From CAWIHA01 sp963835855 (GTDB lineage: Bacteria; Acidobacteriota; Terriglobia; Bryobacterales; Bryobacteraceae): 64,000 bases of DNA. A program made the translations under genes and the position numbers. Positions within the stretch are counted from its first letter, which is position 1; the number at the start of each line of letters is the position of its first letter. This document shows positions 8,809-18,097 of this stretch, piece after piece. The stretch lies in contig CAWIHA010000001.1 of NCBI GenBank assembly GCA_963835855.1, positions 54,583 through 118,582 of the forward strand, given 5' to 3'. The notes below the pieces were generated by a model that was not told where the DNA came from, made no database searches, and saw only the letters and a list, made by a program, of their open reading frames with translations.

Positions 8809-9735
8809 ATGAGCAGTGCCAGCAGCGTTTCGTCGTTAGCCACCGCGGGTGAGGCGTGGCCAGCCCTGCCGCTCGAAGCGTGGAAGGACACCTACGCCAC
8901 GCTCCACATGTGGACGCAGATCGTGGGCAAGATCAGAAAGACGCTAACCCCAACGATCAATCACTGGTGGAACGTCGCGCTCTATGTGACCTCGCGCGGG
9001 CTCACCACGTCGCCTATTCCATACGGCGCCAGAACTTTCGAGATCGAGTTTGATTTTCTCGATCACAAGCTCGCGATCCGGACCAGCGATGGCGCAACGG
9101 TCGCGCTGCCGCTGGCGCCGCGTTCCGTGGCGGACTTCTATAAGGACCTGATGTCCAACCTGCAGTCGCTCGCAATCGGCGTGACGATCCATGCGGCACC
9201 AGATGAAGTCGCCGGCCCGATTCCCTTTGCGGAGGACCGTGTCCACGCGTCCTACGATCCGGAATATGCGCACCGGTTCTGGCGCATCCTGGTCTCCACG
9301 GCGGCGGTCTTCACGGAATTCCGTTCGCGGTTTATCGGCAAGTGCAGTCCCGTGCACTTTTTCTGGGGGAGTTTCGATCTCGCGGTGACGCGGTTCTCCG
9401 GGCGCCGCGCACCGGAACGCCCGGGAACGGACCCGATCACGCGCGAAGCGTATTCGCATGAAGTGAGCAGCGTTGGATTCTGGCCCGGCGGCGGCGATAT
9501 CGCGGGGCCGGCGTTTTATGCGTACATGGCGCCGGAGCCGGCGGGCTTTCCCGAAGAGCCGGTCCGTCCGAATGCGGCGTTCTACCATCGCGGCATTTCA
9601 GAATTCCTTCTGATGTACGACGATGTACGCACGGCCGCATCGCCGAAGCAGGCCTTGGCCGATTTTTGTGAGAGCACGTACGAGGCCGGCGCGAAACTCG
9701 CAAAGTGGGATCGCGCGGCGCTGGAACGTTCATAG
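8809..9735 (+). CDS. DUF5996 family protein
   Basis: 308 residues, preceded by GAGGGGTGATCC, a good ribosome site 6 bases before the ATG. The opening WPALPLEAWKDTYATLHMWTQ and the later NHWWNVALYVTSRGL are the signature of DUF5996, a family of soluble proteins of unknown function common in soil bacteria. There is no signal peptide or membrane segment. Conserved aromatic and acidic positions suggest an enzyme or ligand-binding fold, but nothing in the sequence fixes a role. It probably shares transcription with the small zinc-finger gene that starts 56 bp downstream. Confidence 0.8.
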   Translation: MSSASSVSSLATAGEAWPALPLEAWKDTYATLHMWTQIVGKIRKTLTPTINHWWNVALYVTSRGLTTSPIPYGARTFEIEFDFLDHKLAIRTSDGATVALPLAPRSVADFYKDLMSNLQSLAIGVTIHAAPDEVAGPIPFAEDRVHASYDPEYAHRFWRILVSTAAVFTEFRSRFIGKCSPVHFFWGSFDLAVTRFSGRRAPERPGTDPITREAYSHEVSSVGFWPGGGDIAGPAFYAYMAPEPAGFPEEPVRPNAAFYHRGISEFLLMYDDVRTAASPKQALADFCESTYEAGAKLAKWDRAALERS

Positions 9736-9790
9736 CGTGTTGCAAAGCCATTTGCCGGGCCGCGGCCGTAAGGGAGCAGGGAGGACCTCA

Positions 9791-10063
9791 ATGGAGCAGG
9801 AATGCACGCATCTGGATGGGATCAAAATCACCAGCACCGATAAACACGTGTGTGAAGATTGCGTCAAGACGGGCGACCAGTGGGTGCACTTGCGGATGTG
9901 CCTGAGCTGCGGCCACGTCGGCTGCTGCGATTCGTCGAAAAATAAGCACGCGACCAAGCATTTTCACGCGACGCACCATCCGCTCATCCGCTCGATCGAG
10001 CCGGGCGAGCGCTGGATCTGGTGCTATGTGGATCAGGTTGAGCCAGGTGAATTACTACCGTGA
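9791..10063 (+). CDS. Stand-alone UBP-type zinc-finger protein
   Basis: 90 residues, nearly all one domain. Cysteines and histidines are spaced as in the ubiquitin-hydrolase (UBP/ZnF-UBP) finger: C5, H7, then CEDC, RMCLSCGHVGCCDSS, KHATKHFHATHHP and a WCY near the end. In eukaryotes this fold grips the free C-terminus of ubiquitin. Free-standing bacterial copies are widespread in Acidobacteria and Actinobacteria with no settled role. GGAGG sits 6 bases before the ATG. It follows the DUF5996 gene on the same strand. Confidence 0.85.
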   Translation: MEQECTHLDGIKITSTDKHVCEDCVKTGDQWVHLRMCLSCGHVGCCDSSKNKHATKHFHATHHPLIRSIEPGERWIWCYVDQVEPGELLP

Positions 10064-10114
10064 GGCGGACGTAAGCCACGTACATCCCCGTTCTTGTTCC
10101 CGTTGCAGATCGGA

Positions 10115-11557
10115 TCAGTATGCCTTTGCAATTACAACCCGCCGATCCACCGGCTCGCCGGTGATGATGCACTTGCCGGGCCCGTCGAACTGATCGTTCA
10201 AAGGAATGCAGCGGATGGTCGCCTTGAATTCCTTCATTCGGGCATCGCACTCGGGGGCGTCTTTCACGTGCGCCATCACGAATTTGCCGCCGCCGCTTTC
10301 CGCGCTGGCGCCGCTGAGGATCGCTTCCAAGGCTTCGATCGAGTCCGCCAGCACGGTATTCGATTTGAGACGCTGGCACGCTTTTTCGTAAAGGTCCTTC
10401 TGCATTTGATAAAGCGCGGCGGGTAATCTGGCGGCCAGGCCGGCCTGCGGCAGCGCCTCCTTGGCGCCGGTATCGCGCCGTTTCAAAACGATCGTGCCGG
10501 AAGCGAGGTCGCGCGGGCCCAACTCGAGCACCACCGGCACACCGCGGCGCTCCCAATAAAAGAATTTGGCGCCCGGCGTCTGCCCCTCCCGGTCATCCAC
10601 CTTGGCGCCGACTTCCTTCGCGATCCGGTGCGCCGTCTCGAGCACCCTCCCCTTTTCCTCGTCCTTGCGGTAAATCGGGACCAGCACGGCCTTCGTTGGC
10701 GCCAACTTCGGCGGGAGCACCAGGCCCTTATCGTCCGAGTGGGTCATAATCAAGCCGCCAATCAGACGCGTGCTTACGCCCCAGCTCGTCTGCCACACAT
10801 AATCGAGCTGCCCTTGCTTGTTCTGGAATTGCACGTTGAAGGCTTTCCCGAAGTTCTGCCCCAGATCGTGGCTGGTACCCGCTTGCAGCGCCAGGCCGTT
10901 CTGCATCATCGCCTCGATCGAGTAGCTGCGGAGCGCGCCGGCGAACCTTTCCGCTTGCGTTTTTACGCCCTGGATCACTGGCATGGCCATGACATCCTCG
11001 GCCACTTCCCTGTAGATATCGAGGATGCGGAGCACTTCCTCCAGAGCTTCCTCGTGCGTCGCGTGCGCAGTGTGGCCCTCCTGCCAAAGAAACTCGGTGG
11101 TTCTGAGGAACATGCGCGTCCGCAGCTCCCAGCGCACCACGTTGGCCCACTGATTGACCAGCACGGGCAGGTCGCGCCAGCTCTGAATCCACCTGGCGAA
11201 AAAATGGCCGACGATGGTTTCCGATGTCGGGCGAATCACGTACGGCTCTTCGAGTTCTTTGCCGCCGGCGATCGTCACGACCGCCAACTCCGGCGAGAAG
11301 CCCTCCACATGTTCCGCTTCCTTGCGCAAGAAGCTTTGCGGAATCAGCAAGGGGAAATAGACGTTCTGGTGACCCGCCGCCTTGAAACGATCGTCGAGTT
11401 CGCGCTGGAGCAGCTCCCAGACCGCATAGCCGTTGGCCTTGATGACCATACAGCCTTTCACGATTTCGGCGGGTTCCGCCATGTCACCTTGGAGAACCAC
11501 GTCCTGGTACCAGGCAGCAAAGTCCTGGCTGCGAGGAGTAATTGGAGATTCCGCCAT
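10115..11557 (-). CDS. proS: Prolyl-tRNA synthetase, class II, type 3 (eukaryote/archaea-like)
   Basis: 480 residues from the ATG at 11557 (MAESPITPRSQDFAAWYQ); the frame stays open upstream but that part is not conserved. It shows class II motif 2 (NQWANVVRWELRTRMFLRTTEFLWQEGHTAH) and motif 3-like LIMTHSDDKGLVLPP, an anticodon-binding domain and the C-terminal zinc-binding/Tyr-ended tail (VVIAKAY) of the short, archaeal-type ProRS, which lacks the bacterial editing insertion. It charges tRNA-Pro with proline. The gene is divergent from the MerR-TPR gene. Confidence 0.95.
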   Translation of the reverse strand: MAESPITPRSQDFAAWYQDVVLQGDMAEPAEIVKGCMVIKANGYAVWELLQRELDDRFKAAGHQNVYFPLLIPQSFLRKEAEHVEGFSPELAVVTIAGGKELEEPYVIRPTSETIVGHFFARWIQSWRDLPVLVNQWANVVRWELRTRMFLRTTEFLWQEGHTAHATHEEALEEVLRILDIYREVAEDVMAMPVIQGVKTQAERFAGALRSYSIEAMMQNGLALQAGTSHDLGQNFGKAFNVQFQNKQGQLDYVWQTSWGVSTRLIGGLIMTHSDDKGLVLPPKLAPTKAVLVPIYRKDEEKGRVLETAHRIAKEVGAKVDDREGQTPGAKFFYWERRGVPVVLELGPRDLASGTIVLKRRDTGAKEALPQAGLAARLPAALYQMQKDLYEKACQRLKSNTVLADSIEALEAILSGASAESGGGKFVMAHVKDAPECDARMKEFKATIRCIPLNDQFDGPGKCIITGEPVDRRVVIAKAY

Positions 11558-11677
11558 GAATGAACGCCTTCGATACAGAGTACGACACTTGGCAGCGGAG
11601 CAGAAGCGGGCGCTCTGGTCTGGCCGGCTGCGAGTGCCTTCCGGCAGCAGAGGCGCCGCGCAGCCCGTCGCGTTTGG

Positions 11678-11683
11678 TACAAT
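11678..11683 (+). promoter_or_regulatory. Candidate -10 box of the MerR-TPR gene (leaderless spacing)
   Basis: TACAAT ends 7 bases before the ATG at 11691 and no Shine-Dalgarno lies between. The -35 region is not recognisable. Confidence 0.4.
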
Positions 11684-11690
11684 TCCCGCA

Positions 11691-12638
11691 ATGCTAGCGG
11701 GGCCAGTCAAACAGCACTATTCCCGTAAGGAGGCCGCGCGGCTGCTCGGCATCTCCGAGCAGCAGCTTAAGCGCTGGGAGAAGCAGGAGCTTGTGCCGCG
11801 GCTGGACGAGTACGCATTCTCGGACCTCATCGCGCTGCGTTCTCTCCAGAAGCTCCGGCAGAACCGTATCTCCCCCGCGCGCATCCGGCGCGCGGTGCGA
11901 GCACTCCGCGAAAAACTCGAGGGCGTCGCCAACCCGCTGCGCGACCTGAGGATCGTCTGCGATGGCAAGAATGTCGCGGTGCTGCTCGAGGGCCAGAAAA
12001 TGGAACCGGTGTCAGGCCAACTGCTGCTTGACTTCGACCGCGCCGAGCTGAAGAGCCTGCTCTCGTTCCCGCGCGGAGGCCGGGCCTCGAACGCTGGCGC
12101 GGCCGCTCGCCGGCGCGAAGCGGAGGCGTGGTTCGAGAAAGGGCTGGAACTCGAACAGACCGGCGCGCCCGTCCCTGAAATCACGGAAGCGTACCAGCAT
12201 GCGCTCGAACTGGATCCGGACTCGGCGGGCGCGCTCGTGAACCTGGGGACCATCCATTATCACCTGCACAGCTGGGCCGAGGCCGAGCGGCACTACCAGC
12301 ACGCGCTCAACGTCGATCCGAACTACGCGCTCGCGCATTTCAACTTGGGCAACCTGTTCGATGAGAAGGGCGATCACGAGCAAGCCGTGTTGCATTACCA
12401 GGCCGCGCTCCGCTCGAACCCGAACTACGCCGACGCGCATTACAATCTCGCGCTCCTCTATCAGGGCCACGGCGATCTGCTGAAGGCAGTACACCACTGG
12501 AAGGCATACCTGAAGCTCGATGGCGGAAGCTCGTGGGCCGCAATCGCCAGGCGCGAGCTCGAGAAACTCCGCCGCGCCGCCGTCGTCCCCGGCTCCAAAG
12601 ACGACTGCGACCAAGAGCACACATTCGGCATTCCGTAA
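11691..12638 (+). CDS. MerR-type helix-turn-helix protein with TPR repeats
   Basis: 315 residues from the ATG at 11691. Residues 8-75 are a MerR-like DNA-binding head (YSRKEAARLLGISEQQLKRW..LVPRL). A middle segment of about 80 residues is of unknown fold. From about 150 there are three to four tetratricopeptide repeats (ALVNLGTIHYHLHSWAEAERHY, ALAHFNLGNLFDEKGDHEQA and so on). It is a cytoplasmic DNA-binding protein that probably senses or scaffolds another protein through its TPRs instead of a small ligand. This domain pair is typical of acidobacterial genomes. The target genes are unknown. Confidence 0.85.
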   Translation: MLAGPVKQHYSRKEAARLLGISEQQLKRWEKQELVPRLDEYAFSDLIALRSLQKLRQNRISPARIRRAVRALREKLEGVANPLRDLRIVCDGKNVAVLLEGQKMEPVSGQLLLDFDRAELKSLLSFPRGGRASNAGAAARRREAEAWFEKGLELEQTGAPVPEITEAYQHALELDPDSAGALVNLGTIHYHLHSWAEAERHYQHALNVDPNYALAHFNLGNLFDEKGDHEQAVLHYQAALRSNPNYADAHYNLALLYQGHGDLLKAVHHWKAYLKLDGGSSWAAIARRELEKLRRAAVVPGSKDDCDQEHTFGIP

Positions 12639-12752
12639 GGTCCGCCGGTCAGGAGCTGATCCACTCACTCCGTCCTCGCCTGAATCGCCGACGGATAGCG
12701 ATGCTATCCTAACTCTATTCCCGTTCGGGGTTTTGGTTCCCGATCGTTAGCC

Positions 12753-14924
12753 ATGCGTCAGATTCGATACACCACGCCCCACGGCATCGTGGTCACCCGC
12801 GGCGTCTCCAAAGCGCCTTACAAGAAGGGCCTCGGCCTCAGGCACTTGCTGCGGGAGCTGGATGCCTATCGTGGGTTCTATCTCTCCTCGGGTTACGAGT
12901 ATCCGGGGCGGTATTCGCGCTGGGACATCGCGTCCGTGCGGCCGCTTCTTGAGATTGTTTCCTTCGGCCGCGAAATGGAGTTCCGGCCGCTGAATGCCCG
13001 GGGTGAGATTTTCAGCCAGATGCTCGTTGGGGTGCTGCGCCAGCACCCGCACTGGGAATCCCTCGAAACGCGCGCGGGCGCGTTGCAGGGCCGGCTGAAA
13101 CCATTGCCGGCGCTGTTTCCCGAAGAGGAGCGCAGCAAGCAGCCCTCGGCATTCTCGATCCTGCGCGCGCTGATCCAGGAGTTCCGCAACAAGAGGGACT
13201 CGCGGCTGGCGCTGGTGGGCGCTTTCGGCTACGACTTACTGTTCCAGTTCGATCCCATCCGGTTGAAGCTGCCGCGCACCGGGCGCAAAGACCTCCACCT
13301 CTTCCTCTGCGACGACATCTATTTCATGGACCGCATGAAGGAGCAGATCGAGCGTTACCAGTACGATTTCGATTGCGGCCCCCTTTCGACGCTCGGCCTG
13401 GAGCGCTCGGGCGAGCCCGTTCCGCCGCCGCCCAAGCGGGGCGATACCGGCGAACCTGTCTCCGACCACACCGCCGAAGAGTACATGGCCAAGGTCGAGA
13501 CGGTGCGGGAGGGGATGCGCCGCGGCGATTATTACGAAGTGGTGCTGCGCCGCACCTTCCGCGCGCCCTGGGCCGGCACCGCCTCGGAGCTTTTCGAGAG
13601 GATGCAGCTCCACAGCCCGAGCCCGTACGAGTTTTTTCTCCAGTTCGGCGATGAGCAACTGGTCGGCGCATCACCCGAGATGTTCGTGCGGATTGAGGGC
13701 GGCCGTATCGAGACCTGCCCGATCGCCGGCACCGCACGCCGCACCGGCGATCCGCTGCTGGACGCAGAGAGCATCCGGGAGCTGCTGAACTCGACGAAGC
13801 AGGAATCCGAGCTGACGATGTGCACGGACGTAGACCGCAACGATAAGTCGCGCGTCTCCGTGCCCGGTTCGGTCAAAGTGCTCGGGCGGCGGCTGATCGA
13901 ATCCTACGCCGGCGTGTTCCACACGGTGGATCACGTCGAAAGCGCCATCAAGCCGGGATTCGATGTGCTCGACGCCTTTTTGAGTCACATGTGGGCCGTC
14001 ACCATTATCGGCGCGCCGAAGAAAGCCGCCGCGCAGACCATCGAGGATCTCGAAGTGGACGCGCGCGGCTGGTATGGTGGCGCGGTGGGAATGCTGTCGC
14101 TCGACGGCGACATGAACACGGGCATCCTCATACGCACCATTCACCTGCGCGACGGAATCGCGGCCTTCGGCGTGGGCGCGACGCTCCTCTATGACTCAGT
14201 GCCGGCGCTGGAAGAGCAGGAGACGCGGCTGAAAGCGACCGGCTTTTTCCGCGCGCTCGCAGGGCCTCCCGATCGGCGAGTGGCGCGGCGCGCAGAACGG
14301 GTCCAGGCGGGTCAGGGCGTACGGCTGCTGCTGGTCGATAACGACGATTGCTTCATTCATACGCTGGCCAATTACGCGCGGCAGACCGGCGCAGAGGTCG
14401 TGACGTATCGCGCCGGATTTCCGCCGGAGCTGATCGCCAAGATCGCGCCATCTCTCATCCTGATTTCGCCGGGGCCGGGCCGTCCGGCTGATTTTGGAGT
14501 GCCGGAGCTGGTGCGGTATGCAGCGCGCGAGGGCATCCCAGTGTTCGGCGTGTGCTTGGGCTTGCAAGGAATGGTCGAAGCCTTTGGCGGTGAGCTCGGC
14601 GTGCTCGATTATCCGATGCACGGCAAGCCTTCGGCTGTCATTCACAAGGGCGCCGGCGTATTCGAAGGGTTGCCAGACCGGTTCAAGGTCGGCCGTTATC
14701 ATTCGCTCTTCGCCCGCAAAGAAACATTTCCGGCCTGCCTGGAAGTGACCGCGGAATCCGAGGACGGCGTAATCATGGGCGTGCGTCACCGGGAGCTGCC
14801 GATGGAAGCCGTTCAGTTCCATCCCGAATCCATTCTGACGCTCGACAGCGAATGCGGACTGCGCCTGATGGAAAACGTGATCCGGATCTACGGGCACATC
14901 CGGCCATGCCCAGCGCGATCATAG
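12753..14924 (+). CDS. trpE(G): Fused anthranilate synthase, TrpE-TrpG (single chain)
   Basis: 723 residues. The first 500 are the chorismate-binding TrpE half (SSGYEYPGRY near the N-terminus, CPIAGTARRTGDP, ELTMCTDVDRND). The last 190 are a class I glutamine amidotransferase (VFGVCLGLQGM with nucleophile C601; FHPES with H690 and E692). The protein makes anthranilate from chorismate and glutamine, the first committed step to tryptophan. The order and the N-terminus fit the single-chain clade known from alphaproteobacteria. No leader peptide or attenuator is visible in the 114 bp upstream. The end overlaps the next gene by 19 bp. Confidence 0.93.
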   Translation: MRQIRYTTPHGIVVTRGVSKAPYKKGLGLRHLLRELDAYRGFYLSSGYEYPGRYSRWDIASVRPLLEIVSFGREMEFRPLNARGEIFSQMLVGVLRQHPHWESLETRAGALQGRLKPLPALFPEEERSKQPSAFSILRALIQEFRNKRDSRLALVGAFGYDLLFQFDPIRLKLPRTGRKDLHLFLCDDIYFMDRMKEQIERYQYDFDCGPLSTLGLERSGEPVPPPPKRGDTGEPVSDHTAEEYMAKVETVREGMRRGDYYEVVLRRTFRAPWAGTASELFERMQLHSPSPYEFFLQFGDEQLVGASPEMFVRIEGGRIETCPIAGTARRTGDPLLDAESIRELLNSTKQESELTMCTDVDRNDKSRVSVPGSVKVLGRRLIESYAGVFHTVDHVESAIKPGFDVLDAFLSHMWAVTIIGAPKKAAAQTIEDLEVDARGWYGGAVGMLSLDGDMNTGILIRTIHLRDGIAAFGVGATLLYDSVPALEEQETRLKATGFFRALAGPPDRRVARRAERVQAGQGVRLLLVDNDDCFIHTLANYARQTGAEVVTYRAGFPPELIAKIAPSLILISPGPGRPADFGVPELVRYAAREGIPVFGVCLGLQGMVEAFGGELGVLDYPMHGKPSAVIHKGAGVFEGLPDRFKVGRYHSLFARKETFPACLEVTAESEDGVIMGVRHRELPMEAVQFHPESILTLDSECGLRLMENVIRIYGHIRPCPARS

Positions 14925-16222
14925 CCGGCGGCGGATTGGCCGGCATGGCGTCGGCGGCCGCTTTGGGAAGCGCCGGATTCCGCATCACGCTGTTTGAGGC
15001 GCGGGGTTTTCTGGGCGGCCGCGCCACTTCGTTTCCGCTGGCGCCCTCCGAGCCGGATTCCGAGCTCGTCGACAACTGCCAGCACGTGCTGCTGGCCTGC
15101 TTCACGAACCTGCTCGATTTTTACAGCCGGCTGGGCGTGCGAAATTCGATCCGCTTCCATCGCGAGTTCTACTTCGTCGAGCCGGGCGGCCGGATCTCGG
15201 CGTTGCGCGCGGGCCTGCTGCCTGCGCCGCTGCATTTGCTCGGCTCCTTCCTGCGGCTCCGGTTTTTGAGCGCGGCTGATAAACTCGCGATCGCGCGAGG
15301 CCTTGCCGCGCTCGCCCGCGAGCGCCACTCACGCGCCGACCTCGATCGCATCACCATGCTCGATTGGCTGCGGGAGAAGCGGCAGACCGTGCGCGCCATC
15401 GAGCGGTTCTGGCGCCAGGTGCTCGTCAGCGCGATCAACGAAGACCTCGACCGCATGGCCGCGCGGCACGGTTTCCAGGTCTTCTGGCTGGGGTTCATGG
15501 AGCATGCGCGCAACTGCCGGATGGGCCTTTCGGCCGTGCCGCTCGGAGAGCTGTACGGCGCTGGGGCGTGGCGGCAACTCGCCAACGTCAACATTCGATT
15601 CCGCGCTCCGGTCGAGCGGTTCCGCATCGAGGGTGGCGTCGCGAGCGCTGCGCTCGCGAACGGCGAAACGCACGCCGCGGATTATTACGTATACGCGGCG
15701 CCATTCGAGCGTCTCAGTGGAATCGCGCCTGAGCTTGGGCTCGACATCAGCGCGTTCGAATACTCCCCGATTACCGGCATCCATTTGTGGTTCGACCGGC
15801 CGGTGTTGCAACTACCGCAGGCCACGCTGCTCGATCGCACCATTCAGTGGGTGTTCAATAAATCCGGCGGCAGATATCTCCAAGCCGTGGTGAGCGCGTC
15901 GCGCGGCTTGCTCGCAATGCCGAGGAACGATGTCATCGAACTGGCGGTGCATGAACTCGCGGAATTCTTTCCCGCCGTCAAAACGGCGCGGCTCGAAAAG
16001 GCGCACGTCATCAAGGAAGCGCGCGCGACGTTTTCCGCCGCGCCCGGAGTGGACGCGCTGCGCCCGCCGACAGGCACTCGAATCCCCAACTTGTTCCTGG
16101 CCGGTGATTGGACGCGGACCGGCTGGCCCGCGACCATGGAAGGGGCCGTGCGGAGCGGCTATCTAGCGGCCGAAGCTGTCACCGAGGCGGCCGGCGAACC
16201 GCGAACGTTTCTGATTCGGTAG
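14906..16222 (+). CDS. hpnE: Hydroxysqualene dehydroxylase-like FAD desaturase (HpnE)
   Basis: 438 residues from the ATG at 14906, inside the end of trpE(G). The N-terminus IIAGGGLAGMASAAALG is an FAD-binding Rossmann motif followed by E-ARGFLGGRATSF, and the C-terminus has the amine-oxidase signature FLAGDWTRTGWPATMEGAVRSGY. This pattern is that of squalene-associated desaturases (HpnE), which remove the hydroxyl group from hydroxysqualene on the way to hopanoids; carotenoid desaturases are close relatives. No hpnC, hpnD or hpnF is nearby, so the pathway link is inferred from family only. Confidence 0.82.
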   Translation: MPSAIIAGGGLAGMASAAALGSAGFRITLFEARGFLGGRATSFPLAPSEPDSELVDNCQHVLLACFTNLLDFYSRLGVRNSIRFHREFYFVEPGGRISALRAGLLPAPLHLLGSFLRLRFLSAADKLAIARGLAALARERHSRADLDRITMLDWLREKRQTVRAIERFWRQVLVSAINEDLDRMAARHGFQVFWLGFMEHARNCRMGLSAVPLGELYGAGAWRQLANVNIRFRAPVERFRIEGGVASAALANGETHAADYYVYAAPFERLSGIAPELGLDISAFEYSPITGIHLWFDRPVLQLPQATLLDRTIQWVFNKSGGRYLQAVVSASRGLLAMPRNDVIELAVHELAEFFPAVKTARLEKAHVIKEARATFSAAPGVDALRPPTGTRIPNLFLAGDWTRTGWPATMEGAVRSGYLAAEAVTEAAGEPRTFLIR

Positions 16223-16366
16223 CCTGGAGGAGGGTGCTGAAAGACTTTTGTACAGATTCGGGGTCAGTGCCACCCTAGGTTGCTGGCAATCCATGTGGCG
16301 CAGGCATTCAGCCTGTGCTGCCATGCGAAGAGGGCTCGAAGAGAGTTTCCCAGCATCCCCGTAGAC

Positions 16367-16783
16367 ATGCAAGGGCGGAAAGCAACCATCCTTTACGACG
16401 GCGATTGTGGCCTGTGTCGGCGCACGCGCCGGTGCCTGGAGCCACTTGATATCTTCCGGACTATGGAGTGGATTCCATACCAAAGTCCCAAGGCTGCCTG
16501 CTTCGGGATTCCCGAGGAGGAGATGCGGGAGCACCTGCAGTTCGTTTCGGGCGAGCGCCGCTGGCCGGGCTTTTCCGCCGTCAAGCAGGTGCTGCTGAGG
16601 CTTCCGCCGCTCTACGTTGCAGCGGTGGGGTTGGTGGCGAAGTATCCCAAGGTGGCGCTTCCCATAGCGTTGTTCTTCTCGCCCCTATTTCAGCCAGCCG
16701 GCGATAGGCTCTACGATCTGGTCAGCCACGCTGTGCGGACTGCGCCAGCATGCCGTCTCCGGCGGACAGACGCGGCAAGGTAG
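16367..16783 (+). CDS. DCC-family thiol-disulfide oxidoreductase (DUF393)
   Basis: 138 residues from the ATG at 16367. The motif LYDGDCGLCRR near the N-terminus is the DxxCxxC signature of the DCC family, thioredoxin-like proteins of uncertain substrate. A hydrophobic stretch (LPPLYVAAVGLVA..VALPIALFF) follows, so the protein may sit at the membrane. The family is often near respiratory or desaturase genes. Here it is simply downstream of hpnE, separated by 144 bp. Confidence 0.75.
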   Translation: MQGRKATILYDGDCGLCRRTRRCLEPLDIFRTMEWIPYQSPKAACFGIPEEEMREHLQFVSGERRWPGFSAVKQVLLRLPPLYVAAVGLVAKYPKVALPIALFFSPLFQPAGDRLYDLVSHAVRTAPACRLRRTDAAR

Positions 16784-16888
16784 CGCCAGCGGTGGCGTCG
16801 AGTGCCGCGGAACCTGTGCGGCGAGTTGCCACGCAGCGTGGCACGGACGTCGTGAGTTATAGCAGGCATCGCCAAGCGCGGGATTTGC

Positions 16889-16894
16889 GATAAT
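16889..16894 (+). promoter_or_regulatory. Candidate -10 box (leaderless spacing)
   Basis: GATAAT ends exactly 6 bases before the ATG at 16901. No Shine-Dalgarno lies between them. Confidence 0.4.
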
Positions 16895-16900
16895 CGGGCT

Positions 16901-17281
16901 ATGCGAGCTGCTGCGATCATCGTGGCTTTATGGTGCGTGGGAGTGGTGCCGTCCCTCGCCGGCCCTCCTCCTATGACCACGCTCCGCGTCGAAGTCAAGA
17001 GCCTCAGCGACAAGCCGGTCGATCGCGCAGCCGTTGTAGTCCGTTTCGTGGAGGGCCACTCGGTCAAGAAGCTTGGGAAGAAGATCGTCACGCAGTGGGA
17101 ATTGCGGACAAATCAGGAAGGTGTCGCGAGGGTCCCGAGCATGCCGCAGGGGAAAATCCTGATCCAGGTGATTGCCAGTGGGTATCAAACGTTCGGCCAA
17201 GTGTTCGAGGTCAACGAGCCGGAGAAGACGATCGCAGTGAAGTTGAACCCGCCGCAGCCGCAGTACTCGGTTGACCAGTAG
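16901..17281 (+). CDS. Exported carboxypeptidase-regulatory-like protein
   Basis: 126 residues: a signal peptide (1-20, cut near SLAG), then one beta-sandwich of the carboxypeptidase regulatory (CarboxypepD_reg) type, seen in TLRVEVKSLSDKPVDRAAVVV...TNQEGVARVPSMPQGKILIQVIASGYQTFGQVFEV. Such domains act as binding or stabilising modules in the periplasm or outside the cell and are very common in Acidobacteria. It has no enzyme motif. It is a single-gene unit with its own promoter. Confidence 0.65.
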   Translation: MRAAAIIVALWCVGVVPSLAGPPPMTTLRVEVKSLSDKPVDRAAVVVRFVEGHSVKKLGKKIVTQWELRTNQEGVARVPSMPQGKILIQVIASGYQTFGQVFEVNEPEKTIAVKLNPPQPQYSVDQ

Positions 17282-17434
17282 CAGCAATCAGCCCTCCAGT
17301 TCTCAGTTTTGCTCCTGCCGCCTGCAAGCCACTGCCGACAACCCACAAGCCAGCGCACCACTCCCGGACTGCAAACAGGAGCGCCGAATGAGGCCGCTAT
17401 GCCCGTCCCCCGAAATCAGATGTAGTGTAGAAGT

Positions 17435-18097
17435 ATGAAGATCTTTCTGGACACCGCAAATCTGGAGGAACTCCGAAAGGGCGCCGAATGGGGGATCGTG
17501 GATGGGGTGACGACGAATCCGACCCTCATCGCGAAAGAAGGGGAGCAGGAAAGGGAGCACATCCGGCGCATCTGCGAGATCGTCCAGGGTGACATCAGCG
17601 CCGAAGTGGTCGCAACCGATGCCGGCGGCATGATCGAGGAAGGACGCGAGCTTTCCCGTATTCATCCGAACGTAGTCGTCAAGTGTCCGCTGACGCGCGA
17701 CGGCCTGAAGGCGACTGCCGCCTTAGCCAAAGAGGGAATCCGCGTCAACGTGACCCTGTGCTTTTCGGCAGCGCAAGCGCTACTCGCCGCTAAGGCGGGC
17801 GCCTACATCATCAGCCCGTTCGTCGGCAGGCTCGATGATATCGCCCAGGTCGGGATGGACCTGGTCCGCGACATCGTGGACATCTACAGGAATTACGGCT
17901 TTAAGACGAAGATCCTGGTGGCATCGATCCGCTCGCCCGTCCATGTGGTTGAGGCTGCACTGGCTGGCGCCGATATTGCTACGATGCCTTTCAAGGTTCT
18001 GGACATGCTCTTTAATCATCCGCTCACGGACAGAGGACTTGACCAGTTCCTGAAGGATTATCAAAAAGCATTCCACCAATCGGCGGTTGGCCATTGA
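17435..18097 (+). CDS. Transaldolase / fructose-6-phosphate aldolase family enzyme
   Basis: 220 residues, the length of the small FSA/TalC subfamily. MKIFLDTANLEEL..WGIVDGVTTNPTLIAKEG at the start, the Schiff-base lysine in VVVKCPLTRDG and the phosphate-binding SPFVGRLDDI are all present. It forms a TIM barrel and either transfers a dihydroxyacetone unit (transaldolase of the pentose phosphate pathway) or cleaves fructose 6-phosphate; sequence alone does not decide. Its stop codon overlaps the start of the next gene (TGATG). Confidence 0.9.
   Translation: MKIFLDTANLEELRKGAEWGIVDGVTTNPTLIAKEGEQEREHIRRICEIVQGDISAEVVATDAGGMIEEGRELSRIHPNVVVKCPLTRDGLKATAALAKEGIRVNVTLCFSAAQALLAAKAGAYIISPFVGRLDDIAQVGMDLVRDIVDIYRNYGFKTKILVASIRSPVHVVEAALAGADIATMPFKVLDMLFNHPLTDRGLDQFLKDYQKAFHQSAVGH

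Noticed and set aside
12639..12752. Trp attenuator or leader peptide before trpE(G)
   Set aside because: No short frame with tandem Trp codons and no alternative hairpins; only one small CCCG/CGGG hairpin with four T.
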